A stretch of 64,000 nt of DNA from Salaquimonas sp. GTDB lineage: Bacteria; Pseudomonadota; Alphaproteobacteria; Rhizobiales; Rhizobiaceae. Position numbers and translations under genes: made by a program. Below, piece by piece: positions 29,622 to 39,164 of the stretch (positions are counted from its first letter, which is position 1; every line of letters starts with the position of its first letter). Where the stretch lies: the NCBI GenBank assembly GCA_028289365.1, contig JANQQM010000033.1, positions 62,001 through 126,000 of the forward strand, read 5' to 3'. Below the pieces are notes generated by a model, which saw only the letters and a program-made list of their open reading frames with translations, was not told the origin of the DNA and did not search any database.

Positions 29622-30587
29622 ATGATAAATCAAGAAATTTTCAAAACTTCGAAGTCCCGTTGCCCAATGCATAAGGCGCGCAATTACGTGCCAAGGCGCT
29701 GGAGTCCGAAAACCCTACGACAAAAAAGTGATGATGTTGTGCTCGCCGAAGTGCAGGAATGGATGAAAAAAACGCTTCCCTGTGTCGCCGGCAGGCGGGA
29801 ATTCAATCGTGGCAATTACATGTTGCAGGTAGCAACGAGGAAATCGGTTCCTGGCATCGTGTCAAAATTCAAACACGCGCTCGAAAACAGGGAAGCTGTC
29901 GCCTGCCTGTTCATTTTCAATGATCATCGTTTCTATCGCGGGAAATCGAATGTCGGAGACGCATTCAGATATCTGGCAGAGCAGATGTCTGAGATTACAT
30001 CTGTTTCTCCTGATGATCTCGCAAATGGTGCGGCTCTGACGACCAGCATCGAACTCAATTGTCCCGTAACAAACTTGCGTACTGTCTATGATGATTTTGA
30101 ATGCATCGCATTCTGCCCACAATCAGACGACGAGCAGGACAAACTGTATGACCCGATGATGGCGATGCCTTACCCTTGCGTAAACATGTCGTCGGATGTT
30201 TACGGATTTTCACAATTTGTACGCACGAGTGCACTCTCAAGCTGGAACTGTGAAGTATATCAACAAAAGGACATAGAGAAGATCGAAAAACTGTTTAGAG
30301 TTTGTGTCGATCGCTGGCAAAGAGTTGCCACTATGACTATTTATAACTATGAGGCAGTAACGAATACAAAAATATGCCCGGTCCTAGTAACTTCAGATGG
30401 AGACTATTGGATTGCAGGTCATAAAGACCCGGCATTTGCGGAGCAGGAAAAAGCTGCCCACAAACACGAATTGCCGTCTGTATACGGAAAGCGTATCGTT
30501 GAGGGATGGATGGAATATTTTCGCAATGGCCAAACTTATCGTGCCCACGGCATGGCGCGCGATGGATTACCTGTGGAAATGGTCTGA
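29622..30587 (+). CDS. Uncharacterised protein; N-terminal part weakly reminiscent of the YqcI/YcgG family
   Basis: 321 aa intact ORF; LPCVAGRREFNRGNYMLQVAT resembles the N-terminal block of YqcI/YcgG-type proteins by eye only. Confidence 0.35.
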   Translation: MINQEIFKTSKSRCPMHKARNYVPRRWSPKTLRQKSDDVVLAEVQEWMKKTLPCVAGRREFNRGNYMLQVATRKSVPGIVSKFKHALENREAVACLFIFNDHRFYRGKSNVGDAFRYLAEQMSEITSVSPDDLANGAALTTSIELNCPVTNLRTVYDDFECIAFCPQSDDEQDKLYDPMMAMPYPCVNMSSDVYGFSQFVRTSALSSWNCEVYQQKDIEKIEKLFRVCVDRWQRVATMTIYNYEAVTNTKICPVLVTSDGDYWIAGHKDPAFAEQEKAAHKHELPSVYGKRIVEGWMEYFRNGQTYRAHGMARDGLPVEMV

Positions 30588-30676
30588 TAAATTAACCCAC
30601 AATGAACAATATCAGTGATTATATCATCTTATAGTAGTATATATGCAATATTCAATTATATATAGAATAGAATAGC

Positions 30677-31288
30677 ATGAGTAAGGAGAATGGAATGGGG
30701 TATACGGACTTGAAAAGCCCAAATGTTCCCAGAGATTTGTTTTTGGGAAATGTTTTGGGAGCTTTTTCGAGAGCGTTGTGTGACAAGATGGACAGGGCTG
30801 TATGCGCTGCGACCGGTCGCAACACCACTGCCTGTTATGCCATTGTACAAATTGGTTCGGAACCTGGTTCCTCGATCGAAGTCTTGCGGAGGATGCTCGG
30901 ATTAGAGCATTCTTCGGTTGTACGATTACTGGACCGGCTTGAGAGAGCGAATCTTGTAAACCGCATTCGCGGTACCGAATGTGACCAGCGGAAAGTTTGC
31001 ATCTTTCTTACAGATGATGGTGAGCGCGAGTTTACCAAAATCCTGGATGCGCGCCGTGAGGTCCTGGACCGAGCCATGGCGAGGCTCAATGATGCAGACA
31101 AGGAATTTCTCTTGTCCTTGATCCACAAATTGATGCCAGAGGTGGTCGATTGCGGAGATGACCAGCACATAGTTTGCAGGCTTTGCGACCTGGAAAAATG
31201 TCCCCAAGATCGGTGTCCGGTCAATCTGGCCTACCCCGATAACATGGACATCGTCGAGGTCCCCTTCAAACGCCGTGAGAATTTCTGA
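30677..31288 (+). CDS. MarR-family transcriptional regulator with Cys-rich C-terminal tail
   Basis: Winged-helix MarR pattern (LGLEHSSVVRLLDRLERANLVNRIRGTECDQRKVCIFLTDDGERE) followed by CGDDQHIVCRLCDLEKCPQDRCPV. Confidence 0.85.
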   Translation: MSKENGMGYTDLKSPNVPRDLFLGNVLGAFSRALCDKMDRAVCAATGRNTTACYAIVQIGSEPGSSIEVLRRMLGLEHSSVVRLLDRLERANLVNRIRGTECDQRKVCIFLTDDGEREFTKILDARREVLDRAMARLNDADKEFLLSLIHKLMPEVVDCGDDQHIVCRLCDLEKCPQDRCPVNLAYPDNMDIVEVPFKRRENF

Positions 31289-31294
31289 GCCAAA

Positions 31295-31603
31295 CTAGTT
31301 ATCGGACATCATTCGCACCTGATCGGTGTGCTTTCTGTCCAAGAGTTCCAGGCAGTTCATCACGAGATGATCGCGTTCGCAGATTTCGTAGATCATCTTT
31401 ATTGCAAACAGCCGAATTTCTTCGCTGTCATCCTCGTTGTTCACCGGAAACGAGCAAATCCTGTCGAATAGTTTGCTGACGGAGCTATCTATCAGGGCAA
31501 CTTCCGAGTCTTCCCCTCCCTCTTCGATTGTTTGACGTAGCTTCTTTCTGACAGTCTCGAACTCCCGTATCAACGCTTTCAGTTGTTTATTGTTATTTGC
31601 CAT
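31295..31603 (-). CDS. Hypothetical small helical protein
   Basis: 102 aa intact ORF, charged and helix-rich, convergent with the MarR gene. Confidence 0.55.
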   Translation of the reverse strand: MANNNKQLKALIREFETVRKKLRQTIEEGGEDSEVALIDSSVSKLFDRICSFPVNNEDDSEEIRLFAIKMIYEICERDHLVMNCLELLDRKHTDQVRMMSDN

Positions 31604-31683
31604 CGTGATAAATCTCTAAAAGTATAATATCTAATGTAAAAGCTACGATATATTATGACAAGTTTGCAAGAATTTACTATTTG

Positions 31684-31698
31684 TATGTATAATACATA
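31684..31698. promoter_or_regulatory. Palindrome tatgta-taa-tacata, second copy of the inner palindrome at 29589
   Basis: tatgtataatacatag here against tatgtatagtacatag at 29589: 15 of 16 bases identical, the only difference being in the spacer. Confidence 0.6.
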
Positions 31699-31826
31699 GT
31701 ATTACTTGATTGTTCTGAACTTTCTAACTCATAAATGATTGGCTATCTGCATTTAATTTGCAGCTATCAATTCAATGTCTGGGGTGAAGTTGCCTGGGAT
31801 TTCAGAAAACCTGGCTTGGCGACAAG

Positions 31827-32546
31827 TTAAAAATCTCGAAAGCGTGCCGGGTTCAGGCTGGCCTGAAACCAGCAGACAAAATTGTAGATGGAATATACAG
31901 GCAGATTGGTGGCGGTGCGGATATCAGCCGCATAGGGCGTCATATTCGTACATTCCAGCACGATCGCGCCGAGATCCGGATGGTCGTTCATCAATGATGT
32001 TGCCGCATTCACATTGTCTTTTCTAGCCGTCTCGACGTCCATCCTGGTCTCATTGCCAAGGATTACCCGGGTAAATTCCTCTCCATGTTCGGTCGTCGCA
32101 ATGGGGGTGCCTTTCGGAACGCCCGCCTTTTCGAGATGTTCCTCGCTAAGTGTAGAGGCTGATATCGTCAAGATACCCGTGCGTTTGCCGCTCGGAAGGA
32201 TCCGGTTGACCAGGTCCACCTGCAATAGGGAGGACGTGATTACAGGAACTGGAACCGCAGCTGCAATCTCTTCCTGAAAAAGCGAGAGAAAACCGCAATT
32301 CGTGGTAATTCCGTCGACACCGTCCGCGACGAGATCCTGCGCGCCTTCAATGAAATTCTCGAGCAGGCCCTCTGCATTCCGGCGGACGACGCGGTCGGGT
32401 GTGGCAGAACGTACAATCCGGTAATGCACAGGGAAGGGCCATGTAAGCGCATTGCCCATATCGCCCGGAATACGCGGAAATTTTGCGTCCAGCATGAGGA
32501 TGCCGACCGATGCGCCATAGATTGATTTTCCGCCAATCGCTGTCAT
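31827..32546 (-). CDS. Aspartate/glutamate racemase-family protein
   Basis: 239 aa; GVDGITTNCGFLSLFQEEIAAAVPVPVITSSLLQ and LGAIVLECTNMTPYAADI contain the paired Cys motifs of this superfamily. Confidence 0.8.
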   Translation of the reverse strand: MTAIGGKSIYGASVGILMLDAKFPRIPGDMGNALTWPFPVHYRIVRSATPDRVVRRNAEGLLENFIEGAQDLVADGVDGITTNCGFLSLFQEEIAAAVPVPVITSSLLQVDLVNRILPSGKRTGILTISASTLSEEHLEKAGVPKGTPIATTEHGEEFTRVILGNETRMDVETARKDNVNAATSLMNDHPDLGAIVLECTNMTPYAADIRTATNLPVYSIYNFVCWFQASLNPARFRDF

Positions 32547-32547
32547 C

Positions 32548-33267
32548 TCAGTTTTCCTCTACGGCAAATTGACGATCAAAAAGTTCCTCGGTGCCGGGCA
32601 TGTAAATATTGGAGTAGCTTTCCTTTACGGCCATGACGATCTGATCGAGGCGCTTTTCAATATGTGCCTGCATGACCTCTGCGGCGCGGTCAGAATCGCG
32701 ATCCTCGATCGCTGCCATGATCTGCTTGTGTTCGTTCTTGGTTGCTTTTACCCGCGCAGACATGTCCACCCACCTGACAAAGCGTATTCGTTCGTTGATC
32801 CGCGACAATTGCCTTTCAAGCTCCTTGTTGCCCGAAAGCCCTGCAATCTCCATGTGAAACGCTTCGTCAAAAGCGGTGACTTCGCGAACCGATTTGCCGA
32901 TATAGGTCAAGCCATTTGCCTGGAGATTATTCCTCAGCGTCTCAATGCCCTCACTACTCGCGCGTTTGCATGCCAGCCGGACTGAAGCAACTTCGATAAT
33001 TTCCCGCAACTCGTAAAGTTCATGGATCGTTTCGGGATCAAGCGGCCTGCAGAAGAAGCCCTTGCCGGGATTAAAGTCGATCAACCGCTCGGCAACGAGC
33101 CTGTTCAGTGCTTCACGCAATGGTGTGCGGCTCGCGTCAAGATCCCGCGCCAGCGCTACCTCGTTGATGCGCTCGCCGGGACGGATCCGGAAATCCACCG
33201 CCATATCCTTCAGCTTGTTGTAGAGTGCTTCTACGCGACCTTCACTCATTTGTGCCTCGAGGTTCAA
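32548..33267 (-). CDS. GntR-family transcriptional regulator (FCD type)
   Basis: N-terminal wHTH (RPGERINEVALARDLDASRTPLREALNRLVAERLI) and helical effector domain. Confidence 0.88.
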   Translation of the reverse strand: MNLEAQMSEGRVEALYNKLKDMAVDFRIRPGERINEVALARDLDASRTPLREALNRLVAERLIDFNPGKGFFCRPLDPETIHELYELREIIEVASVRLACKRASSEGIETLRNNLQANGLTYIGKSVREVTAFDEAFHMEIAGLSGNKELERQLSRINERIRFVRWVDMSARVKATKNEHKQIMAAIEDRDSDRAAEVMQAHIEKRLDQIVMAVKESYSNIYMPGTEELFDRQFAVEEN

Positions 33268-33314
33268 TCAGATTTACAGTTGACACACGATGGTACAGTT
33301 TGCAAGATACAGAA

Positions 33315-33324
33315 CTGTATACAG
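33315..33324. promoter_or_regulatory. Candidate GntR operator ctgtatacag in the divergent GntR/ThDP intergenic region
   Basis: Perfect 10-bp palindrome overlapping a second inverted repeat atacag-aa-ctgtat. Confidence 0.45.
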
Positions 33325-33383
33325 GCCTGCGCTCAGAAAAAATTGATTGTGCAGGCCTCTCAAGTTTCGGGATTGGAAAATTC

Positions 33384-35084
33384 ATGGCGGCTGAACGATC
33401 GAACCAGATGACGGGGGGCGAGGCGCTGGTTCGAATGTTGGAGGCCCATGGCGTTACGCATATGTTCGGGCTCTGCGGTGATACCACCTTGCCGTTTTAT
33501 GATGCCCTGGCAAGGCTGGATCATGATATCACGCATTTGCTGACACGTGATGAACGCCATGCTGGTTACATGGCCGACGGTTATGCAAGAGTGACCGGAA
33601 AACCCGGTGTGTGTGAGGGACCATCCGGTGGCGGAGCGACCTACATTTTGCCGGGTGTTGTCGAGGCGAATGAGAGTTCCATCCCCATCCTTGCGATAAC
33701 CTCCGATATCGCGACCACGTCGCGCGGACGGTTTGCGTTGACCGAACTGGATCAGACCGCATTGTTTCGACCGCTAACCAAGTGGAATGCTTCGCTTGAT
33801 GATGCCGGGCGACTGCCGGCCATGGTTCGTAGCGCCTTTCGGGCAATGACAACCGGAAGGCCGGGTTCTGCGCATCTTGCATTGCCCTTTGACACCCAAA
33901 AGGCCCCGGTGGATCAGGCGGAAATCTGGGCGGATGATCGGCATCGCTATTTTCCATCTGAACGGACCGCGCCGGATCCAGAGGCGATTGCCGAGGCGGC
34001 AAATCTTCTTGCAAATGCCAAGTCAGCCGTTGCAATTTGTGGCGGCGGACCGGTTATTGCCGGAGCATTTGAGGTGTTGAAACAACTTGCCGATCTGCTG
34101 GACATGCCGGTGGCCACCACTGTTTCCGGACAGGGGATCATTGCGGAAACCGATGAACTTTCCCTGGGCGTAACCGGCTCAAATGGGGGTAGTCCGGCGA
34201 CGCGTGCGGTGGTCGATGGTGCGGATGTCGTGGTCTTTATCGGTTGCCGCGCCGGCTCGGTGACGACGGAACGCTGGAGTTCTCCTGCGAAAGACGCCAC
34301 GATCATCCATATCGACTGCGATCCTCAAGTAATTGGTGCCAATTATTCGACAGCCGTAGCCATCTGTTCAGATGCAAAGCTTGCACTGGCCGCACTGGTT
34401 CAAGAAGTGCAGAAGAAATCCGGATTATCCGGCCAGGATGGCAAGTCCCGAGCGAAAGCTGCATGGGCAGATAAACTATCGGATTTCGAGCAGCTCGCGA
34501 TTTCCGACGAGACGCCAATCCGGCCGGAGCGCGTGATCGCCGCATTATCAAGACAACTCGATGATGATGCGATCATTGTCGCTGATCCGGGCACACCGTG
34601 TCCCTATTTTTCTGCGCATTACCGGTGGCGTGTAGCAGGGAGAAATTTTATCACAAATCGTGCCCATGGTGCCTTGGGCTATGCCTTGGCGGCGTCCATG
34701 GGTGCCCATACAGGCCGGTCGAATGTAAAAACCGTCGCTGTCATGGGTGACGGGTCCTTTGGCTTTTGCTGCGGTGAGTTTGAAACCATGATCCGGTATC
34801 GCATGCCGATCATGAGTGTTGTCTTCTCAAATGCCACTTATGGCTGGATCAAGGCTGGCCAGAATTCAGGATTTGGAAAACGATTCTACAATGTGGATTT
34901 TGACCGGACCGACCATGCGGCCGTGGCCAGTGCGTTCGGTGTAAAATCCTGGCGGGTCGAGAATCCTGACGATCTGGACCGGGTTTTCAAGGAGGCCCTG
35001 GCGCATGATGGCCCGACACTGGTGGATGTGATCTCGCAGCCATTGCATGAGGCAGCCGCGCCAGTGTCGGAATGGGTTGCATAA
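33384..35084 (+). CDS. Thiamine-pyrophosphate-dependent enzyme (acetolactate synthase-like)
   Basis: Catalytic Glu region ([24 protein letters not shown]) and ThDP motif ([34 protein letters not shown]). Start about 33384. Confidence 0.87.
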   Translation: MAAERSNQMTGGEALVRMLEAHGVTHMFGLCGDTTLPFYDALARLDHDITHLLTRDERHAGYMADGYARVTGKPGVCEGPSGGGATYILPGVVEANESSIPILAITSDIATTSRGRFALTELDQTALFRPLTKWNASLDDAGRLPAMVRSAFRAMTTGRPGSAHLALPFDTQKAPVDQAEIWADDRHRYFPSERTAPDPEAIAEAANLLANAKSAVAICGGGPVIAGAFEVLKQLADLLDMPVATTVSGQGIIAETDELSLGVTGSNGGSPATRAVVDGADVVVFIGCRAGSVTTERWSSPAKDATIIHIDCDPQVIGANYSTAVAICSDAKLALAALVQEVQKKSGLSGQDGKSRAKAAWADKLSDFEQLAISDETPIRPERVIAALSRQLDDDAIIVADPGTPCPYFSAHYRWRVAGRNFITNRAHGALGYALAASMGAHTGRSNVKTVAVMGDGSFGFCCGEFETMIRYRMPIMSVVFSNATYGWIKAGQNSGFGKRFYNVDFDRTDHAAVASAFGVKSWRVENPDDLDRVFKEALAHDGPTLVDVISQPLHEAAAPVSEWVA

Positions 35085-35086
35085 GA

Positions 35087-36232
35087 ATGGTTGAGGCGTT
35101 TCCAGATATCGAGATTTGCGGATTTGATGTCTGGCATTGCGCAGTGCCGGTCAGCAGTCGGCGTGATCATGGCATAGGTGTGGTGACCGGTACAGTGGAG
35201 GTCATCGTTCTACGGTTGACCGCTGAAGATGGCACTGTGGGTTTCGGCGAAGCCTCGCCCTGGACGGTGTTCACCGGAACTCCGGAAGCAAGTTTTGCGG
35301 CGCTTGACCGTTATATCCGCCCGTTGGTCGTCGGACAAAATCTTGATCAATATTTTTCGATAATAGAACAGGCGCGAAAAGCCGTTGTTCACTGTACCGA
35401 AGCCAAGGCGGCACTCGATGCTGCATTACTGGACCTGGCCGGCAGGCTTCTGGAAATACCTGTTTGGGAATTACTGGGCGGCAAATGCCGAGATACGATC
35501 CCGCTTTCCTGCTCGATAGCCGACCCGGATTTTGAGACAGACAAGAAATTACTGCAGCGTCTGGTAGATGACGGTGTCGGGATCATCAAGTTGAAGACCG
35601 GATTCAAAGATCATGATTTTGACGTGAGCCGACTGGAATACATAAGGAGTAATCATCCTGAACTGGCGATCCGGGTAGACTATAACCAGGGTCTCGATCG
35701 TGATCAGGCGCTGCAACAGGTTCCCGATATTGCGCAGTTCAAGCCTGATTTTATCGAACAGCCCGTTCGCGCGAATGATTTTCATACCATGGCCGAATTG
35801 CGCGACATGCTTGATGTGCCATTGCTGGCCGATGAGAGTGTGTTTGACTTTGACGATCTGGAGCGCGCGATTGATGAAGCAATCTGCGATGGCGTCTCGA
35901 TAAAGATCATGAAAACCGGCGGCCTTGGCCGGGGGCAGCAAGTTGCGCGGCGAGCTGCAGAAGCCGGTCTTACCGCCTATGGCGGTGACATGTTTGAAAC
36001 CGGTCTTGCGCATCTGGCAGGCGTCCACATGATTGCCGCGACCGAGGAGATCGGTTTGGGATGCGAATTCTACCAGGCTCGTTATTTTCTGATTGAAGAT
36101 TTGCTTGCGGAACCATTCCCGATCGAGCAGGGGAAGGTACTGGTGCCGGACGGGCCGGGGCTGGGAATATTGCCGGATATGGGGCAGGTTCTGAAGTTTG
36201 CGATGTATGGGTCTCAGGAGCGTGCTGCGTGA
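35087..36232 (+). CDS. Enolase-superfamily enzyme (muconate-lactonizing/mandelate racemase-like)
   Basis: Catalytic set visible: IIKLKTG (KxK), [30 protein letters not shown]. Confidence 0.88.
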   Translation: MVEAFPDIEICGFDVWHCAVPVSSRRDHGIGVVTGTVEVIVLRLTAEDGTVGFGEASPWTVFTGTPEASFAALDRYIRPLVVGQNLDQYFSIIEQARKAVVHCTEAKAALDAALLDLAGRLLEIPVWELLGGKCRDTIPLSCSIADPDFETDKKLLQRLVDDGVGIIKLKTGFKDHDFDVSRLEYIRSNHPELAIRVDYNQGLDRDQALQQVPDIAQFKPDFIEQPVRANDFHTMAELRDMLDVPLLADESVFDFDDLERAIDEAICDGVSIKIMKTGGLGRGQQVARRAAEAGLTAYGGDMFETGLAHLAGVHMIAATEEIGLGCEFYQARYFLIEDLLAEPFPIEQGKVLVPDGPGLGILPDMGQVLKFAMYGSQERAA

Positions 36233-37479
36233 GTAAGGGCAAACAGAAAGTTGCGATCATTGGCGCCGGCATTGTTGGCGTTTCGACCGCAATCTGGCTG
36301 CAGCGCGATGGGCATGACGTTATCCTGATCGACAAATCCGGGCCGGGCGAGGGAACAAGCTATGGCAATGGCGGGATTCTGGCTTCGTGTTCGCTTATTC
36401 CGATACCGGTGCCGGGCCTTATTACAAAGGCGCCTCGGATGCTGTTTGATCCAAACCAGCCTCTCTTTTTGAAATGGGGCTACCTGCCACGGCTAATGCC
36501 TTGGCTTTTAAAATATCTCGGTCATGCCAATGCATCCTCGGTAAAGCGCAGGGCAGAAGCACTTTTCCCGATCATCGGTGACAGCCTTGCTGACCATGAA
36601 GCGCTGTCGAAGGGAACCGACGCTGAAAAGTGGCTGGTGCCATCCGACTATCTCTATGTTTATGACGACCGGAAACACTATGAGAGTGATGGATTTGGCT
36701 GGTCAGTGCGGGAATCTCACGGCTTTAAACTAGATATTCTGGAGGGTCAGGAGTTTCATGACTATGACCCGGCTTTCAGCCCGGATCTTGGTTGTGCCGT
36801 ACGACTCAAGAACCATGGCTATCTGACAGATCCCGGCCGGTACATAAAAGATCTGGCGAAACATTTTGAATCAAACGGTGGTCGTATCGTAACCGGCGAA
36901 GTCGATGACATTGTGCGTGAAAACGGGAAGGTGACCGGGGTCAGAATTGCAGGCGAGACCATTGAATGCGGCTCTGCCATCCTCACAGCCGGTATCTGGT
37001 CAAGCGCCCTTGCCAAAAAGCTTGGGCTTCATGTGCCGATGGAAACCGAGCGTGGTTATCACGTCGAATTCTGGGAACCCAGCATCATGCCCCGTTCTCC
37101 GGCGATGGTAGCTTCAGGAAAATTTGTCATGACGCCGATGGATGGTCGCCTGAGATTGGCTGGTGTTGTCGAGTTTGGCGGGTTGGAAGCGCCGCCTTCT
37201 GATGCGCCCGTCGCGCTATTGAAGAAAAATGTAGAGACGGCAATTCCAGGCATATCTTGGAAGAATACGACAGAATGGATGGGACATCGCCCTTCAATCG
37301 TGGATTCAATTCCGGTGATTGGGGAGGTCCCTTCGGTTAAAGGGGCTTATGTCGGTTTTGGTCACGATCATATTGGATTGACCGGCGGACCAAAAACCGG
37401 AAGAATTTTATCACAGCTTGTCTCGGGCAAACGCCCGAACTTGGACCTTGCGTTTTATTCGCCTTCGCGGTTTCAATAA
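36229..37479 (+). CDS. FAD-dependent oxidoreductase, D-amino-acid dehydrogenase (DadA)-like
   Basis: [41 protein letters not shown] dinucleotide fold and DadA-type C-terminus ([23 protein letters not shown]). Confidence 0.85.
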   Translation: MSKGKQKVAIIGAGIVGVSTAIWLQRDGHDVILIDKSGPGEGTSYGNGGILASCSLIPIPVPGLITKAPRMLFDPNQPLFLKWGYLPRLMPWLLKYLGHANASSVKRRAEALFPIIGDSLADHEALSKGTDAEKWLVPSDYLYVYDDRKHYESDGFGWSVRESHGFKLDILEGQEFHDYDPAFSPDLGCAVRLKNHGYLTDPGRYIKDLAKHFESNGGRIVTGEVDDIVRENGKVTGVRIAGETIECGSAILTAGIWSSALAKKLGLHVPMETERGYHVEFWEPSIMPRSPAMVASGKFVMTPMDGRLRLAGVVEFGGLEAPPSDAPVALLKKNVETAIPGISWKNTTEWMGHRPSIVDSIPVIGEVPSVKGAYVGFGHDHIGLTGGPKTGRILSQLVSGKRPNLDLAFYSPSRFQ

Positions 37480-37520
37480 AATGTGGGGAAGGGGAAGTTA
37501 CATAACAGGGAGAGTAAAAA

Positions 37521-38498
37521 ATGAAAATAATGAAAACACTGGTGGCAGCGACCGCCCTTGCAGCTCTTGGAACGAGCAGTGCATTGGCGGAGAAGTGGGA
37601 TATGCCGATGGCCTATTCGGCATCGAACTTCCATTCCGCGACAGGCGCTGAATTTGCCAAATGCGTAACGACCGGTACCGGTGGCGAAATAGAAATCGTG
37701 ACCCATCCCTCCGGATCACTGTTTAAAGGTGCAGACATCAAGCGCGCGATCCAGACCGGACAAGCGCCGATCGGAGAGCGCCTGCTCAGTGGACACCAGA
37801 ATGAAGACGCGATCTTTGGTGTTGATTCCGTACCGTTCCTGGCGACCTCCTTTGACGATGCGGCAATGCTCTGGGAAGCGGCAAAGCCGACAATGACGGA
37901 AGTACTGGCGGATCAAAATCTGACATTGCTTTATTCAGTGCCGTGGCCACCACAGGGTTTGTATTTCAAGAACGAAGTCAATTCAGTAGCCGACATGAAA
38001 GGCATCAAATTCCGGTCCTACAACAATGCCACGGCGCGTCTTGCCGAGTTGACCGGCATGCTGCCTGTGACCATTGAGGCAGCAGAGATCAGTCAGGCCT
38101 TTGCAACCGGTGTTGCCGATTCCATGGTTTCTTCAGGATCGACCGGATATGACCGGAAGGTCTGGGAAAGCCTGAACTATTTCTACGAAGTCGATGCCTG
38201 GCTTCCGCGCAATTATGTCCTGATCAATAGTGATGTGTGGAACGGTGTCTCTGATGCAAACAAGAATGTCATCAAAGGATGTGCGGAACTGGCCGAATAT
38301 GCTGGGACATGGCGCGCCAAGGAATATACCGGCTTTACGCTTCAGGGTTTGCGCGACGGTGGCATGACCGTCGGACCGGCGAGCGAGACCATGAAAAACG
38401 AGCTGAAGGAAATCGGCGAGACGATGACAGCCGAGTGGCTTGAAGCGGCCGGCGACAAGGGCAAGGCCATTGTCGATAAGTTCAACTCGATGAAATAG
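37521..38498 (+). CDS. TRAP transporter substrate-binding protein (DctP family)
   Basis: 325 aa with signal peptide (MKIMKTLVAATALAALGTSSALA) and GIKFRSYNNATARLAELTGMLPVTIEAAEISQAFATG. Confidence 0.9.
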   Translation: MKIMKTLVAATALAALGTSSALAEKWDMPMAYSASNFHSATGAEFAKCVTTGTGGEIEIVTHPSGSLFKGADIKRAIQTGQAPIGERLLSGHQNEDAIFGVDSVPFLATSFDDAAMLWEAAKPTMTEVLADQNLTLLYSVPWPPQGLYFKNEVNSVADMKGIKFRSYNNATARLAELTGMLPVTIEAAEISQAFATGVADSMVSSGSTGYDRKVWESLNYFYEVDAWLPRNYVLINSDVWNGVSDANKNVIKGCAELAEYAGTWRAKEYTGFTLQGLRDGGMTVGPASETMKNELKEIGETMTAEWLEAAGDKGKAIVDKFNSMK

Positions 38499-38505
38499 GA
38501 ACTAC

Positions 38506-38534
38506 TTGCGGGCGGTCGACAAGATCGCCCGCAA
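38506..38534. other. Stem-loop between TRAP dctP and dctQ
   Basis: ttgcgggcg (38506-38514) / cgcccgcaa (38526-38534), 9 bp perfect stem, 11-nt loop, no following T-run. Confidence 0.7.
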
Positions 38535-38633
38535 CATGACTGGCGGCTGGGACAGGGGACGGCGGCTGATTTCGGATATTGCACGGCGATTGAATGGAGG
38601 GGTCTGTTCAAGACTTGTCGTGCCAGGGAGGCA

Positions 38634-39161
38634 ATGATGAATTCACTACGCCGCGGTCTTGATGCTCTATACCTTTCGTCCGGTGTCCTGGCAGCACTTT
38701 GCCTGATTGCGATTCTGGTGTTGATCGTCGTTCAGATGGTTGCCCGTTGGACGGGAGAGGTCTTCCCCGGGGCACCTGATTATGCCGGTTATGCCATGGC
38801 AGCAGCCAGTTTTCTGGCATTTGCAAATGCGCTTAATCGCGGGTCCCACATTCGGGTTTCGATTTTGGTAAATGCTGTTGGGCCGGGCATGCGAAGGTTG
38901 ATCAACATCTGGTGCTTTGCCATCGGTTCGGCGATCATGTGGTATTTTGTCTACTATGCCGGGCGCTTCGTCTATTGGTCGTGGAAATTCAATGACATAA
39001 GCCAGGGCCAGGACAAGACAGCTTTATGGATACCGCAATCGGTCATGCTGATCGGTGCGATCATTATGGCAATTGCTCTCACCGATCATCTCATTCACCT
39101 GCTTCTGAGTGGTGATCACCGGATCAAGCGCGACATCGTCGATCAGAGCTTCGGAGAATAG
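38634..39161 (+). CDS. TRAP transporter small permease (DctQ family)
   Basis: 175 aa, four TMs, between DctP and DctM genes. Confidence 0.87.
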   Translation: MMNSLRRGLDALYLSSGVLAALCLIAILVLIVVQMVARWTGEVFPGAPDYAGYAMAAASFLAFANALNRGSHIRVSILVNAVGPGMRRLINIWCFAIGSAIMWYFVYYAGRFVYWSWKFNDISQGQDKTALWIPQSVMLIGAIIMAIALTDHLIHLLLSGDHRIKRDIVDQSFGE

Positions 39162-39164
39162 GCC

